This document shows, one piece after another, positions 8,694 to 17,947 of a stretch of DNA of 41,480 nucleotides. Where the stretch lies: contig JAFRSO010000008.1 in NCBI GenBank assembly GCA_017427545.1, positions 1 through 41,480 on the forward strand, read 5' to 3'. The first letter of the stretch is position 1, and every line of letters begins with the position of its first letter. The notes under the pieces are model-generated. The model was not told the DNA's origin, made no database searches, and saw only the letters and a list, made by a program, of their open reading frames with translations. Source of the stretch: Selenomonadaceae bacterium (GTDB taxonomy: Bacteria; Bacillota; Negativicutes; Selenomonadales; Selenomonadaceae). The translations under genes and the position numbers were made by a program.

Positions 8694-11600
8694 TATTTTT
8701 TGACGAGCTTGGAGCCGCTGATTTCGTAGGTGGCTTTGTTGATGTGGAAGGTCGTAGCGGTGAAGTCTTTGAGGGTGATAGCAGAAGCAGTTGAGCCAAC
8801 CTTGAAGGTTATCGCGGAATTTTTGTAGGTCGCCGTGAAGGTAAGTCCGTCAAGCGTGAGGGTGTCATTGTCATCAAAGCCGAAGATAACGTCCTTGCCG
8901 TCGCCCGAAGTGTAGATAAATTTATCCGAACCGTTGCCGCCCCAGAGAGTATCATTACCTTTGCCGCCCCAGAGTGAATCGTTGCCGTCACCGCCGTGAA
9001 GTGAATCGTTACCTGCGCCGCCCAAAAGTTTATCGGCACCTGTTCCGCCATTCAACGTATCTTTACCGTCTCCGCCACTCAAGCTGTCATTACCGCTGCC
9101 ACCGAGGAGAATATCATTACCTGCGCCGCCCGTGAGCGTATCCTTACCGTCGCCGCCACTCAATGAATCATTGCCGTTGCCACCAAGGAGTTTATCAGCA
9201 CCTATTCCGCCGAGCAATGTATCTGCACCGTCACCGCCATTTAAGCTATCGTTGCCTTCATTGCCGAAAAGTTTATCATTGCCCGCATTGCCGCTTAACG
9301 TGTCGTTGCCGTCAGAGCCGATAAGCGAATCATCGCCATAGCCGCCGAAGATTTTATCATTACCTGCGCCGCCGTGAATCGTGTCATTGTCATTGCCGCC
9401 ACTCAAGCTGTCATTGCCCGCGCCGCCGTAAATCTTATCTTCACCGTCACCGCCGCTGATTGTATCGGCACCTGCTCCGCCCGCCAGTGAATCTTTACCA
9501 CTGCCGCCGAGAATCTTGTCATTGCCGTCACCGCCGCTGATAGTGTCCGCACCGTCGTAGCCGTTGAGCGAATCGTTACCGGCCTCACCGTAAATCTTGT
9601 CATTGCCCGTGCCGCCGTTAATCGTATCAGCTCCCGCGCCACCGTAAATCTTATCCGCGCCTGCCTCACCGAAGAGTTTATCATTGCCGGCGTTGCCATA
9701 AATTGAATCGTTGCCACTGCCGCCATAAATCGAATCAACGCCACTGCCGCCGCTGATTGAATTGGCATATTTGTTGCCCGTGATTTTGACGGCTGTCGTC
9801 CTTGAGGAGGCGTCGATTGTCCTAACTGACGCACTAACTGTGACGGGTGATTTCGTCGAGTTCGTGACGGTCAAGACGCTCGTATCAGTTTCCTTGCCGT
9901 CGATATTTACTGCCGACAAACTTGCCGCACCGACGATAGTAATCTTGCCGCTGCCTACCGTGACGATAACATTGTTGCCGCTCTTGGCAGATGAGTAGGA
10001 ACCGTTGCCATTGCCGATTTGCAAAGTATCAGTCGCAGTCAAACCGTAAATCGTATCGTTGCCGTCACCGGAGGCATATTGAATCACGTTGTTATGACCT
10101 TCAGCGTGCAGGGAGATAATATCATTACCCGCGCCGCCCTTGAGAGTTGAGTAGTAGCTGTAGCTGTAAATCGAATCGTTGCCCGCGCCCGTATCGACCG
10201 TGACAGTGTCGCCCCAATTCTCAACGGTATCATTACCTGCGCCGCCAATAATCGTTGCAGTGTGATTTTCGTTGTAGACGCTATCATTGCCCGCGCCCAT
10301 GTCAATCAAAAATCTGTCCGTAGCGGAAAGGCGTTTAACATATTCTCCGTCCTCGTCATACAAGAACACGCCCAGATTGTCGACAGAATCGTTGCCGTCG
10401 CCGCCATAAATCGTAGCCATTGCCCCGACATTGCCGATATAATCATCACCGCTGCCGCCATTTATGGTCGCATAATCGCCACTGCTCAATGTGTCCGTGA
10501 CATTTTCGTTCGCGTCAACTTCATAGACGTAATAATTATAAATCTCATCAGCACCCGCCGCGCCGTTGATTGAAACTTGTTCGGCGTGATTGACAATGTA
10601 ATCATTACCACTGCCGCCCGCGATTGTAACCTTGTCGCCGTAATTGCGAACAGCATCACCGCCTGAAGCCAATGTAATCAAAATGCCTTCGGTGTAATTC
10701 TCGCCCTCATTGCCGCCGGGAGTGGTATCAGCGGGAGTGGTATCAGTGTCGCCTTGACCAACGATATTGACAGCCGAAAGACTTGCCGCTCCAAGCAAAA
10801 TAACTCCTCCGTCGTCGAGCATAACGAAAATATTATTATCGTCGTCAACGCTGGTCGAGTAAGTGCCGCCGGTGATTGAAAGCGTCGAAGTCTCATTAAA
10901 GCCGCCAATCATGTCGATACCGTCACCGGAGGAATAAGTGAATACGACGTTTGCGCCGGAATTAACCAAGACATCATCATCTGCGCCACCCGATACGGAA
11001 ACATTGTCAGCAACGTTGGCGATAGAATCAGCCCCTGCCCCGCCGTTGAGCGTGACATTGGACGCGGCATTTTCCATGTAATCATCACCCGCGCCACCTT
11101 CAGCAGTCACGGCGTCGGAAGCATGGTAGATTTGGATATAATCAGCTCCACTGCCACCCGATATTGAAACTTTGTTGCCTTCGTTGAGGAAAAAGTCAGC
11201 CCCGTCACCGCCAATCATCGTGACATTTGCGCCGCCGAAGTTGATAATAGAATCAGCACCCGCTCCACCGACTGCAGTAACCGTCGAACCTTTGCTTGAA
11301 ATGAAATCATCATCAGCCCCGCCATTAATCGAGGTAGAGTTAGAGCCGTTGATAATTTCATCATGACCCGCGCCGCCGTCGATAGTGACGTTGGAACTGT
11401 TGTAGGAGTTGATAGAATCAGCCCCTGCGCCGCTATTTATTGTGACACGTGAGCCGCTGTTGGCAATGGTATCGTCATAAGCCGTGCCGTTGATTACGGT
11501 TGAACTTTCGGTGTTGGTGACGTTGATAGGTTGATTGCCGCTCGGAGTAGTATCAGTGGGAGTGGTATCAGTGTCGCCAGTGCCGACGATATTAATTGCC

Positions 11601-13186
11601 GTCAAGCTGGCCGCTCCAAGCAAAATAACGCCTTCGTCGCCGACCGCCACGAGAACATTACCCTCACCGTCACCTGTTGCAGAATATGTGCCGCCGGTGA
11701 TTGAAAGCGTCGACGTTTCATTAAAGCCTTCGATAGTGTCTACCCCGTCGCCGGCCGAGTAATTGAACAGGACATTTGCGCCGCCGTCATTGTAGAGGAC
11801 ATCAGCACCTGCGCCGCCGCTCAATGTCGCAGAATCATTTTCGTTGTAAATAACGTCATCACCCGCGCCGCCGTCAATCAAATAACCGTAATCCATGGGG
11901 ACGTATTGAAGGAGATTCATATCCTCATCAAAGACCGCTACGCCGTTATTGAAAATGGTATCGTTACCAGCCCCGCCGTAAATTGAAGCCTTTGCGCCGT
12001 AATTGTCAATTAAATCGTCGCCAGTGTCGCCGTTGATGAGCGCGTCGTTGCCGAACATAATTAACCCTGAAATTTGACCGCTGCTATCCATCTGCGCGGC
12101 AACATAATTAGTGATTTGGTCAGCCCCTGCGCCGCTATTTATTGTGACTTTTTCGCCACCGTTGATAATGGTATCATCAGCGGAAGTGCCGGTAATCAAA
12201 GCCCCGTCATCAATGTTGACAGTGTCGAGCGCAGTAGCCGTCGCCGCCAAATTCGTTGCGCCTTGCTTAGCCAGATAGCGCAAGAAAATATAGCCCGTTG
12301 CGTAATCCATAATATTACCCCCCGAATAAGAATCAGCATAAGTATTTAAGCGTTGCGAAAGCAATGTGGGATTTTCGGCAAGCTCCAAAATCTCATAAAG
12401 TCTTTCGTCGTCCACTCCGTGAGTAAGTTCCGCTAAGCCTTCAACGATAAAAGTCGGCAATTCCATCATGTCATAAACTTTTGCCGCCATAATCGCGTGG
12501 GTCAGCTCGTGGGCAATGGTTCTGTCCAAAAAGTAGCCGCCATTATCGCCTGCACCGTCTTTATCGTCCGCAGAAAGGTTGCTGTACCAGCCCATATTAA
12601 TTGTCAAAGATAAACGTCTGGCCACGCCCGCATAAGTAATTCCCGGTGTGACATAAGCCAGAGTGAATGAATCCGGCTCATCAATAAATTTCACGGTGAT
12701 TTTCGTACATGTGGCGTCGCTGTCAGTGAAGCTGTAGCCGTAAGATTGTTCGATAAGGTTAAGCGATTCATCAATCCACCAGCTGTAAAGTCCTTGAACG
12801 ATTGTCTGTTGGTCAGTGGTAAGAGTGCTTTTTTCGGGGACAACGACAGTCAAGCCGCGTTTGGTGAAAGTCGTTTCTTCGGGATAGGAACTCTCGCCAA
12901 TCTCCGGCACGATACTTTTGGCAGTCTTCGGAAAGAGATTACCCGCGTCGGAACCGGTAATCGCGCCGGTGTCAGTGTTGGTGAGGACAATGCCGCAATA
13001 ATCCCGCAAAAAATCTTCGGGACTTTCCGCACGATAACAATCACGGATTAAATTATCGATGACGCTCTTAATGCTATCAAAACTCGAACAAGCTCGAACG
13101 GCGTTATCAAGAGCCGTCACGCCCGAAGCAATTGCACTGTCCAACGACCTCATGAACGCCTTGATAACTCCAAGTTGCGTCGCCAA
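8693..13186 (-). CDS. RTX-repeat zinc metalloprotease (gluzincin-like), secreted
   Basis: This 1497-residue protein has no N-terminal signal peptide. An N-terminal domain of about 330 residues carries the zinc site HELTH (residues 226-230) followed 19 residues later by EGLAE (Glu249 the likely third ligand), the gluzincin arrangement. The rest is beta-roll sequence: scattered GGAGNDxI turns, two near-identical modules (10710-10935 and 11535-11762) each ending in DTTP-rich linkers, and a dense C-terminal block of GGxGxDxLx nonapeptides (about residues 1146-1430) before a short hydrophobic tail. In known RTX proteins this layout means calcium-dependent folding outside the cell after type I secretion; no type I exporter gene is in the window. 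The start is taken as TTG at 13186, because AGGAGG lies 8 nt before it while an upstream GTG (13195) overlaps the SD. Substrate unknown. The promoter contains a G9 tract. Confidence 0.88.
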   Translation of the reverse strand: MATQLGVIKAFMRSLDSAIASGVTALDNAVRACSSFDSIKSVIDNLIRDCYRAESPEDFLRDYCGIVLTNTDTGAITGSDAGNLFPKTAKSIVPEIGESSYPEETTFTKRGLTVVVPEKSTLTTDQQTIVQGLYSWWIDESLNLIEQSYGYSFTDSDATCTKITVKFIDEPDSFTLAYVTPGITYAGVARRLSLTINMGWYSNLSADDKDGAGDNGGYFLDRTIAHELTHAIMAAKVYDMMELPTFIVEGLAELTHGVDDERLYEILELAENPTLLSQRLNTYADSYSGGNIMDYATGYIFLRYLAKQGATNLAATATALDTVNIDDGALITGTSADDTIINGGEKVTINSGAGADQITNYVAAQMDSSGQISGLIMFGNDALINGDTGDDLIDNYGAKASIYGGAGNDTIFNNGVAVFDEDMNLLQYVPMDYGYLIDGGAGDDVIYNENDSATLSGGAGADVLYNDGGANVLFNYSAGDGVDTIEGFNETSTLSITGGTYSATGDGEGNVLVAVGDEGVILLGAASLTAINIVGTGDTDTTPTDTTPSGNQPINVTNTESSTVINGTAYDDTIANSGSRVTINSGAGADSINSYNSSNVTIDGGAGHDEIINGSNSTSINGGADDDFISSKGSTVTAVGGAGADSIINFGGANVTMIGGDGADFFLNEGNKVSISGGSGADYIQIYHASDAVTAEGGAGDDYMENAASNVTLNGGAGADSIANVADNVSVSGGADDDVLVNSGANVVFTYSSGDGIDMIGGFNETSTLSITGGTYSTSVDDDNNIFVMLDDGGVILLGAASLSAVNIVGQGDTDTTPADTTPGGNEGENYTEGILITLASGGDAVRNYGDKVTIAGGSGNDYIVNHAEQVSINGAAGADEIYNYYVYEVDANENVTDTLSSGDYATINGGSGDDYIGNVGAMATIYGGDGNDSVDNLGVFLYDEDGEYVKRLSATDRFLIDMGAGNDSVYNENHTATIIGGAGNDTVENWGDTVTVDTGAGNDSIYSYSYYSTLKGGAGNDIISLHAEGHNNVIQYASGDGNDTIYGLTATDTLQIGNGNGSYSSAKSGNNVIVTVGSGKITIVGAASLSAVNIDGKETDTSVLTVTNSTKSPVTVSASVRTIDASSRTTAVKITGNKYANSISGGSGVDSIYGGSGNDSIYGNAGNDKLFGEAGADKIYGGAGADTINGGTGNDKIYGEAGNDSLNGYDGADTISGGDGNDKILGGSGKDSLAGGAGADTISGGDGEDKIYGGAGNDSLSGGNDNDTIHGGAGNDKIFGGYGDDSLIGSDGNDTLSGNAGNDKLFGNEGNDSLNGGDGADTLLGGIGADKLLGGNGNDSLSGGDGKDTLTGGAGNDILLGGSGNDSLSGGDGKDTLNGGTGADKLLGGAGNDSLHGGDGNDSLWGGKGNDTLWGGNGSDKFIYTSGDGKDVIFGFDDNDTLTLDGLTFTATYKNSAITFKVGSTASAITLKDFTATTFHINKATYEISGSKLVKK
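8900..9750 (-). repeat. Dense RTX nonapeptide block
   Basis: About 30 consecutive Gly-Gly-x-Gly-x-Asp-x-(Leu/Ile)-x units are encoded here, the calcium-binding beta-roll signature, at the C-terminal end of the metalloprotease. The 27-nt DNA unit is visible on the plus strand as recurring 'cattgccg..gccgcc'. Confidence 0.92.
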
Positions 13187-13203
13187 GAAAATCACCTCCT
13201 GTC

Positions 13204-13238
13204 TAGCTGTTAGCTGCTAGCTAGTTGCTAGTAGCTAA
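13204..13238. repeat. Heptamer array (TAGCTGN family) in the metalloprotease leader
   Basis: Five head-to-tail 7-nt units: TAGCTGT, TAGCTGC, TAGCTAG, TTGCTAG, TAGCTAA. The array lies between the -10 box and the SD of the metalloprotease gene, so it should form its 5' untranslated leader. The same family in the other orientation (CAGCTAN) is found inside the coding sequence at 18494, 18575, 21644, 21725, 22574 and 23396. Confidence 0.85.
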
Positions 13239-13270
13239 ATTATAACATGCACTGGGGGGGGGTGTAGCAA
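13239..13270 (-). promoter_or_regulatory. Metalloprotease promoter with G9/C9 tract in the spacer
   Basis: The minus strand has TGT-TATAAT (-10 at 13244-13239, extended TG). The best -35 candidate is TTGCTA (13270-13265), 20 nt upstream. Nine consecutive C on this strand (13262-13254) lie in that spacer. Losing three would give the optimal 17-nt spacing. Confidence 0.55.
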
Positions 13271-13333
13271 TAGTTTAGAAAAAATTTTATCAAAACTTAA
13301 TAAAATGGCAAGGGTTAATTTTTTCATTGCATA

Positions 13334-13342
13334 TGGTATAAT
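13334..13342 (+). promoter_or_regulatory. Extended -10 promoter for the 13385 gene run
   Basis: TGGTATAAT, a perfect -10 with the extended TG, lies 42 nt before the start at 13385. No good -35 is seen 16-18 nt upstream, as is common for extended -10 promoters. Confidence 0.6.
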
Positions 13343-13344
13343 CA

Positions 13345-13379
13345 GGGAGCAGGGAACTGGGAACAGGGATTAGGAGTTG
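13345..13379 (+). repeat. Heptamer array (GGGAACA family) forming leader and SD
   Basis: Five units, GGGAGCA, GGGAACT, GGGAACA, GGGATTA and GGAGTTG, run straight from the predicted transcription start to the SD of the 13385 gene. The last units supply the SD purines. Confidence 0.85.
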
Positions 13380-13384
13380 AGGAT

Positions 13385-14194
13385 ATGAGATTAATTCTGC
13401 TGATTGTGGCGGTGATGATGATTGCGGCGCAATGTTCTGCTGAACAACCTATGGCGCAGGAGTATCGAAAAATTTTGGCATCGGATAATTTCTACGTCGA
13501 ATATGACGACAAGAACGTTAAAAGAATCGTCGCGCAGGATAAAGGTCGGCGCATGGCTCGGACGAATTTGGGCGGCACATATCGCGCTATCGTATCCGTG
13601 CTCAATCCCATTGGTAATTTCTTCGCCATTGAGCATGAAAAATATCCCGAATTCATGAACGTTGGCGACAAGTTCTATAAGTTTCTGGAAAGTGACTTCG
13701 CATTGATGGCGCGTGAGGATCAACTTGACGACGAGAATTTAAATCCCGTTGAAGGTTGGAGGAGTATTTATGAATCGCTTGCCCTGCCGAATGAGTTGGC
13801 GGTTTTTAATTGGCACGACCGCTTCCACAAAGTTTCGGCGGCTATGAGTGAACCGGTTTTTGTCGAGAGCATGAAAAAAAATGTCGGCGGGAAAGATTAT
13901 GACTGCGACCGCTACGAAGTGAAAATTACAAATGCGGCGGGCGGTGAACGTGCGACGATTATTTTTGATTTGTGCTACAGCGGCGGGGAGTTGGCGTTGG
14001 CGCAATCGGCACTTTTAGCTGACGGCAAGGAATATGAGATTAACAAACTCGTCGTGAAAAAGATTTTGGCGAATATTCCGAGCGGCGAATTTAAATTGAG
14101 TGGCAAGGAAAAAGTTCATGCGGCGGGAATTGGTGACATGAATGACTTGCTGGAGAATCCCCCGTTTATCGGGGAGTTAGGAGTTAGGAGTTAG
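13385..14194 (+). CDS. Exported protein of unknown function (paralogue of next gene)
   Basis: The 269-residue product has a Sec signal peptide (about 20 residues, positive start then hydrophobic, ending CSAEQ). I recognise no domain. The mature N-terminus (EYRKILASDNFYVEYDD) resembles that of the next gene's product (YQKILESGRYTIRYD), and both have a related 'VVKKIL' stretch near the C-terminus, so they look like a diverged tandem pair of periplasmic or surface proteins. The last residues, ELGVRS, and the stop TAG are encoded by a GAGTTAG heptamer array, so the native end may once have differed. The ATG has a purine-rich SD (GGAG...GAGG). Its SD and signal-peptide DNA is almost identical to that of the 15052 gene. 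Confidence 0.8.
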   Translation: MRLILLIVAVMMIAAQCSAEQPMAQEYRKILASDNFYVEYDDKNVKRIVAQDKGRRMARTNLGGTYRAIVSVLNPIGNFFAIEHEKYPEFMNVGDKFYKFLESDFALMAREDQLDDENLNPVEGWRSIYESLALPNELAVFNWHDRFHKVSAAMSEPVFVESMKKNVGGKDYDCDRYEVKITNAAGGERATIIFDLCYSGGELALAQSALLADGKEYEINKLVVKKILANIPSGEFKLSGKEKVHAAGIGDMNDLLENPPFIGELGVRS

Positions 14195-14201
14195 GAGGTA
14201 A
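14174..14201 (+). repeat. Heptamer array (GAGTTAG) overlapping stop and SD
   Basis: Three exact GAGTTAG units plus GAGGTAA. The array encodes the last residues and stop of the 13385 gene and gives the AGGAGG (14193-14198) used by the next gene at 14203. Confidence 0.9.
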
Positions 14202-14202
14202 T

Positions 14203-14955
14203 ATGAAAAAAATTCTGCTGATTGCCGCGTTGATGATGATAACGTCAACTGCCACTGCCGCCAAGATTGACGCCTATCAAAAGATTTTGGAGAGTGGACG
14301 CTACACAATCCGCTACGATAATCTTACGCCCGCGCCACGCGTCACTAATCGCAACGTCGTCGAACTTTACGGCAAGAACGGTCTCAAGGTTGAGGGCAAT
14401 GACTTCTTCCTCAATCGTCCGTTAAGCGGCATAATCGTCAGCGACGGCACCAATCGTTATGAAGAAGTCGGCTACAAAGATTTTTTTCAATGTCGGCTGG
14501 TCAAGGGCGGCGAGAATTTCATCTTCACGAAATATGTCGTCAAGGGCGGCTTCGAATATTTCGGCGACAAAAAGGGTAAAGTCTCCGCCAATCCCAGAAA
14601 TTATCTGATTGAACTTTTGAGCGGCGAGAGTTTCGGCGATTCCAATTTTACCGAGATGATGACGGCGATTATCTCCGACAGCCAAAAAAGTTCCGCGCAG
14701 AAAAAATATCAATTCGTGGCGGGCGGGACTTTGGATAGCGGCTTGAGTTATGAGGATTTCAGCTCAAGCGACGGTGAGGCGGTCAGTGCGATTCGATACT
14801 ACTTTGACGGCGACGCGCTGATTAAAATTGCTTATGCCTCTGCTCAAGGCGACACCTTCCGCAAATGTATCGTGAAGATTTTGGCTTTCAGTGCTGAACC
14901 CGAAATTAATCTTTTGAGGTTGCCGAGTGGTCTCATCGACACAACTAAGCGTTAA
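14203..14955 (+). CDS. Exported protein of unknown function (paralogue of previous gene)
   Basis: The 250-residue product has a clear Sec signal peptide (MKKILLIAALMMI, cleavage likely after TATAA). It has no recognised domain and no further membrane segment. It is related to the upstream 13385 product by the 'YxKIL-S-x-x-(Y/F)' start of the mature protein and a common C-terminal layout. The start is fixed by AGGAGG ending 4 nt before the ATG, supplied by the heptamer array that also terminates the preceding gene, so the two genes are probably cotranscribed. It ends LIDTTKR before an octamer array. Role unknown; the neighbours suggest an envelope function. Confidence 0.8.
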   Translation: MKKILLIAALMMITSTATAAKIDAYQKILESGRYTIRYDNLTPAPRVTNRNVVELYGKNGLKVEGNDFFLNRPLSGIIVSDGTNRYEEVGYKDFFQCRLVKGGENFIFTKYVVKGGFEYFGDKKGKVSANPRNYLIELLSGESFGDSNFTEMMTAIISDSQKSSAQKKYQFVAGGTLDSGLSYEDFSSSDGEAVSAIRYYFDGDALIKIAYASAQGDTFRKCIVKILAFSAEPEINLLRLPSGLIDTTKR

Positions 14956-14960
14956 AGGGA

Positions 14961-15036
14961 AATAGGTTAATAGGTTAATAGAACTAATTCCCTAATTCCC
15001 TAATTCCCTAATTCCCTAATAACCTAATAACCTACC
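14961..15036. repeat. Bipartite octamer array, inverted halves
   Basis: The left half is two AATAGGTT octamers plus a partial copy. The right half is four CTAATTCC octamers, then two CTAATAAC and CTACC. The TAGGTTAATAGGTTA segment pairs with the downstream TAACCTAATAACCTA at all but one position, so the leader RNA could fold into a long hairpin. It fills the gap before the 15052 gene. Confidence 0.8.
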
Positions 15037-15051
15037 AAAGGAGTTGAGGAT

Positions 15052-15840
15052 ATGAGATTAATTCTGCTGATTATGGCGGTGCTGATGATAATGCCGACTG
15101 CCGTAGCCGCTCCGACTTGTGTATTGATGAAATTCACTGACGACACCCGCTTTGACAGAATAGAATCCGCCGCTTCACTTTCAGATTTGGTTATGGAAAA
15201 GATGATTGCTGACGGGCGATTTAACTTGACTGAAACGCGCCCCCTTGATGAGAACATCGAGATTAAACTTTACAACGAGAATCTGCGCGACAAAAATTAT
15301 CTGCTTGAGGCAATGAATTCGGGCGACTTCAATCCGCTTTTTGAGGGCGAGGGTTTCGACGAGAATAAAGCTCAATCAATTGCCACCGCGCAGGTCGGGC
15401 AGATTATCACACCGTCAATCACTCAAGCTATCGGCAAGGCTCATAATGCCGAATACCTCATTCAAGGCACGATTATCAATCTGGGTACGGGGGCTTGGTG
15501 GAGTGATGATTACGCCGAATTGTCGAGCGCACTCAATCTGGCGACTTCCCTCATGACTTCTTCGATACCGCTGGGCGGATTGGGCAATTTAATCGGCGGT
15601 GTTGAGATTGGCAAAATCGGTATCGGCGTGCAATGTGATGTGAGAATCATCAAGGCGGCTACCGGTGAGGTCATTTGGGCTAAACGCGTCGTCGGTATCA
15701 GTGAACAGGTCAATTTGAGTTTGGGGCTTATCACTATTGGTTCTCGCAAGCTCAATAATAATCTTTACACTAAGGCTATGGATAAGGCGGCTCAAAAGGT
15801 CGTTAATGCTATGGCGGAGGAGTTAGGAGTTAGGAGGTAA
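15052..15840 (+). CDS. CsgG-family-like exported protein
   Basis: The 262-residue product has a Sec signal peptide (about 20 residues, ending AVAAP) without a lipobox Cys at the cleavage site. The mature protein follows the pattern of CsgG/HfaB-type proteins: an opening strand 'VLMKFTDDTRFD', 'DLVMEKMIADGRFNLTE', a 'AEYLIQGTIINLG' strand and 'VQCDVRIIKAATGEVIWAKRV'. Family members act in the outer membrane or periplasm as curli-type secretion channels or assembly factors; the lack of an obvious lipid anchor means a pore role cannot be assumed. It lies 5 nt before the autotransporter gene, suggesting a link to surface-protein assembly. The terminal residues ELGVRR are encoded by heptamer repeats. 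Its SD and first 21 coding bases are identical to those of the 13385 gene although the mature proteins are unrelated. Confidence 0.72.
   Translation: MRLILLIMAVLMIMPTAVAAPTCVLMKFTDDTRFDRIESAASLSDLVMEKMIADGRFNLTETRPLDENIEIKLYNENLRDKNYLLEAMNSGDFNPLFEGEGFDENKAQSIATAQVGQIITPSITQAIGKAHNAEYLIQGTIINLGTGAWWSDDYAELSSALNLATSLMTSSIPLGGLGNLIGGVEIGKIGIGVQCDVRIIKAATGEVIWAKRVVGISEQVNLSLGLITIGSRKLNNNLYTKAMDKAAQKVVNAMAEELGVRR
15820..15840 (+). repeat. Heptamer array (GAGTTAG) overlapping stop and SD, second copy
   Basis: GAGTTAG, GAGTTAG, GAGGTAA: the same junction as 14181-14201. It encodes the C-terminal LGVRR and the stop of the CsgG-like gene and provides AGGAGG (15832-15837) for the TTG start at 15846. 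Confidence 0.9.
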
Positions 15841-15845
15841 TGTAA

Positions 15846-17849
15846 TTGCATAAAAAACGATTCATCATGGCGGCACTGTCGACGGCGATTTTATCAAGCG
15901 GCATTGTTCACGCGTCCGACATCACACCCGATAATCCCGCCAACAATACTATCGACGTTTACGAAGACTACGACTTCATTTACGGTGGCGGCAATGAAAC
16001 TAATGCAGCTAATGCTTTCGACAATCGACTTAATATCTTCGGCGGAAATATCAGCGGCATATTCGGCGGTATGGCGGCACTGGGCTACAACGCTTACAAT
16101 AACCATATCATCATAAATGGCGGCACAATTACCGGCGTAGTAGGAGGATTGGCAGTCTGGCACAGCGGCTGGGACGTCGGCAACGTCTACAATAACACCG
16201 TCGAAGTCAACGGCGGACGAGTTGGTTATGTCAGTGGCGGCGAAATCGGTTACTCCACTGAAAGTGATTCTGATTCTAATCCTTCAACTGCAAGCGGCGA
16301 CGTTCATCACAACAGCGTTATCATTCGTGGCGGCGAAGTCACAGGCGGGATAGTAGGCGGCTCTGCTCTCGGCGGCAATGCTTACTCCAACAAAATCTCC
16401 ATAAGTGGCGGCAAGGTTTCAGGCGACGTTATCGGCGGCAGGTCTATGGGCGGTTCGACTTACAATAACACCATCACCATCAGCGGCAATCCCGATATCA
16501 GCGGCGCAACTTTCTACGGCAATAATTTTATCCTCAACACCTCTAACATCTCTGCGCGAAATATTTACGGTTTCGATAATATCAACTTCAACCTCAATGC
16601 CAATTACAATCCCCAAAGCCCCGCTTTGACTTTGACTGACGGCAAGGCCACCATTAATTCTCTGTCGAATATCGCCGTCAATGTCGACCCCAATTCCAAT
16701 ATCCGCGGCGGTGATACTCTCAACCTCATCTATAACCAAAACGGTATCAGCGTCAATGATTCTTCCACCTATGATACTATGCTCTCGAAGGGCGGACTTC
16801 GCGCCGCTCCCATGACACTTTCCCTTGTCGGCGGCAACAATATCCGTTCCACCGTCGGCGAATTTGATTTGACGCCCGAAGCTCCGATTATCCCCGAATC
16901 ATATCGTCCTGCAATTGAAGTTCTTCACCACAGCTTTGTTCCCGAATGGTTACCGCCCGAAGATTTCAGCGACCTTGATGACGCCGTGGACAATCCTGAC
17001 ATTTCTCTCAAGGATAATACCGGCTATGAAGTCTTCACTAATTTTGGCGGCTTCAGATTGAAAACGAAGGGTGCTAACGGTTCATACTCTCGCACTAACG
17101 GCGGCAATTATGACTTGGGATTTGCCCGCTCACTCGACATGCAAAGCGGCAAATTAATCTTCGCGCCCGTCTTTGAATACGGCAACGGCAACTACGAAGT
17201 TTATCTGCGCAATGGCACTCGCGGCTACGGCACTACCAAATACGCGGCAGGCGGTTTCATTGCTCGCAAAGTCTACAACTCCGGCTTTTATTTTGAACTC
17301 TCTGCGCGCGGCGGCAAGTCCGATAACAATTTCACTTCCGACGACTTCAAGATTGCCGGTATGCAATCCCGCGCCAATTATCATTCCTCCGCACCAATTT
17401 TTACCGGTCATATTCGACTGGGCAAAGCTTTGCGCCTCAATCAAAATAATCTCCTCGATGTTTACAGCTATTATTTTTACACGCGGCAGGGCGGCACCGA
17501 TACCAATATCCACTACTCCAACTCCGCCTCCGAACATTGCAATTTCAGCTCAATCAACTCCTCGCGTTTCAAACTCGGCTATCGTCTCACTACTCGCACC
17601 AGTCGTATCAGCAGAATTTACACGGGGCTTTCCTTCCAATACGACCGCAATTCCAACGCCCTCACTCACCTTGAGGACGGTACCGAAATTTTCAACAAAG
17701 GTGCTAAAGGTTCCAGCGGTATCCTTGAATTTGGCTGGCAGATTAAACCTAACCGCGATAATCCTTGGCTTGTCGACATTAACACCACCGGTTGGATTGG
17801 TCATCAGAAGGGCTTTACTGCCGTTGCCAAAATGAAAAAGTCTTTTTAG
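15846..17849 (+). CDS. Autotransporter (type V) adhesin-like outer-membrane protein
   Basis: The 667-residue product has a signal peptide (MHKKRFIMAALSTAILSSG, cleavage near VHA). The passenger (about 25-390) is rich in short repeats of the type YNNTITISGG..(V/I)xGG, typical of a beta-helix. The C-terminal ~275 residues have alternating aromatic/hydrophobic strands and the protein ends in Phe (KMKKSF), the signature of an autotransporter beta-barrel inserted by BamA, which requires an outer membrane. The linker ('PESYRPAIEVLHHSFVPEWLPPEDF') separates the two. The start is TTG: AGGAGG is 8 nt upstream, and the nearer ATG is followed at once by TAA. The stop overlaps the first bases of a heptamer array. 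A surface adhesin role is inferred; no catalytic motif is seen in the passenger. Confidence 0.85.
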   Translation: MHKKRFIMAALSTAILSSGIVHASDITPDNPANNTIDVYEDYDFIYGGGNETNAANAFDNRLNIFGGNISGIFGGMAALGYNAYNNHIIINGGTITGVVGGLAVWHSGWDVGNVYNNTVEVNGGRVGYVSGGEIGYSTESDSDSNPSTASGDVHHNSVIIRGGEVTGGIVGGSALGGNAYSNKISISGGKVSGDVIGGRSMGGSTYNNTITISGNPDISGATFYGNNFILNTSNISARNIYGFDNINFNLNANYNPQSPALTLTDGKATINSLSNIAVNVDPNSNIRGGDTLNLIYNQNGISVNDSSTYDTMLSKGGLRAAPMTLSLVGGNNIRSTVGEFDLTPEAPIIPESYRPAIEVLHHSFVPEWLPPEDFSDLDDAVDNPDISLKDNTGYEVFTNFGGFRLKTKGANGSYSRTNGGNYDLGFARSLDMQSGKLIFAPVFEYGNGNYEVYLRNGTRGYGTTKYAAGGFIARKVYNSGFYFELSARGGKSDNNFTSDDFKIAGMQSRANYHSSAPIFTGHIRLGKALRLNQNNLLDVYSYYFYTRQGGTDTNIHYSNSASEHCNFSSINSSRFKLGYRLTTRTSRISRIYTGLSFQYDRNSNALTHLEDGTEIFNKGAKGSSGILEFGWQIKPNRDNPWLVDINTTGWIGHQKGFTAVAKMKKSF

Positions 17850-17932
17850 GTACTAGGTACTAGAACTAGGTACTAGTTTTTACTATTCCCTAATCCCTAC
17901 TAGTTCCCAGTTCCTAATTACTAGTTCCTACC
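17847..17932. repeat. Bipartite heptamer array (GGTACTA / TTCCTAN)
   Basis: It starts on the autotransporter stop codon with GGTACTA, GGTACTA, GAACTAG, GTACTAG, then a T-rich spacer, then TAATCCC, TACTAGT, TCCCAGT, TCCTAAT, TACTAGT, TCCTACC. The halves are roughly inverted. It occupies almost the whole 98-nt gap before the next gene and ends in CCTACCAAAGG, the same 3' boundary seen at other arrays. Confidence 0.8.
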
Positions 17933-17947
17933 AAAGGAGTGATTTAA

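Noticed and set aside
13193..13195. GTG as the start of the metalloprotease (likewise 30540 and 40195)
   Set aside because: In each case the GTG is part of the SD (GGAGGTG or GGAGTG), and a TTG or ATG 8-9 nt on has correct spacing.
17173..17835. 220-codon open frame overlapping the autotransporter barrel
   Set aside because: It lies in another frame of a clear beta-barrel coding region and has no SD or domain pattern.
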